From: Trinickia sp. Y13
Lineage (GTDB): Bacteria > Pseudomonadota > Gammaproteobacteria > Burkholderiales > Burkholderiaceae
Length of the DNA: 64,000 nucleotides
Reading direction: 5' to 3'
NCBI RefSeq assembly: GCF_029522115.1
Contig: NZ_JAKWFK010000020.1
Span: 1-64,000, forward strand
Under the pieces are notes generated by a model, which saw only the letters and a program-made list of their open reading frames with translations, was not told the origin of the DNA and searched no databases. This document shows positions 63,898 to 64,000 of this stretch, piece by piece. A program made the translations under genes and the position numbers. Position 1 is the first letter of the stretch; every line of letters starts with the position of its first letter.

Positions 63898-64000
63898 CTT
63901 TTTCCGTCACGGTTTGTCATGAGATTGAGAACAATGAATGCGATCGAAAGGAAAAATTGCGTCTTCTACAAAACGATCGGTATCGCGTTAGTCACATTTC
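63898..64000 (-). promoter_or_regulatory. Upstream region of the adhesin operon
   Basis: The last 103 bp are AT-richer than the flanks and precede the adhesin start. No repeat or confident -35/-10 pair is seen before the window ends, so the promoter may be incomplete here. Confidence 0.35.

Overview
The window is GC-rich chromosomal DNA from a Burkholderiaceae bacterium of the Burkholderia / Paraburkholderia / Trinickia group. The evidence is the gene content: paaABCDE with a TetR-type PaaR, a fused indolepyruvate:ferredoxin oxidoreductase, the paired DUF2844/DUF3443 proteins, OmpW-family and DUF2957-like envelope proteins, and an ESPR-type trimeric autotransporter. There is no phage, insertion sequence, CRISPR array, tRNA or rRNA. 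Nearly all of it is intact coding sequence on both strands. This genus call rests on gene content alone, because no sequence search was possible.

Left part (1-20.2 kb), mainly central and aromatic metabolism. A secreted SGNH hydrolase and a small hypothetical protein precede paaABCDE (ring-epoxidising phenylacetyl-CoA monooxygenase), whose promoter carries a perfect 16-bp palindrome, and a TetR regulator (PaaR). Then come a GNAT acetyltransferase, an Lrp/AsnC regulator divergent from hppD (4-hydroxyphenylpyruvate dioxygenase), a small secreted protein, and a 1196-residue fused indolepyruvate:ferredoxin oxidoreductase. Together these cover the fates of the aromatic amino-acid keto acids: homogentisate through HppD, and aryl-acetyl-CoA through IOR feeding PaaABCDE. 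MaeB, PyrE, a LuxR-type response regulator, a PEBP-like protein and ArgC follow.

Middle (20.2-42.4 kb), an accessory and regulatory mosaic. It holds a lipoprotein plus OmpW-like pair, a probable small RNA with two anti-Shine-Dalgarno motifs, a stand-alone receiver protein, and a DUF2844-DUF3443 pair in which the DUF3443 lipoprotein looks like a pepsin-type aspartic protease. After these lie LysR/MFS, LysE, an NAD-binding dehydrogenase, a Mut7-C protein, a non-canonical NRAMP homologue, class I aldolase, EamA, AraC, LysR-GST-PNPOx, and a canonical MntH with a Fur-like box.

Right part (40.9-64 kb). A three-domain NirK (extra N-terminal cupredoxin) lies downstream of a perfect FNR/Dnr box. It is followed by topoisomerase IB, SDR/HxlR, a carboxylesterase homologue lacking its nucleophilic serine, a beta-propeller with an HTH regulator, DUF899-DUF2182, and DUF3311 with an SSS symporter. 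A DUF2946-TonB receptor-PepSY metal cluster comes next. The window ends with a four-gene operon: a 1257-aa trimeric autotransporter adhesin, a BamE/SmpA-like lipoprotein, a DUF4019 protein and a TPR glycosyltransferase. This last operon and the DUF2844-DUF3443 pair are the best candidates for incompletely described systems.
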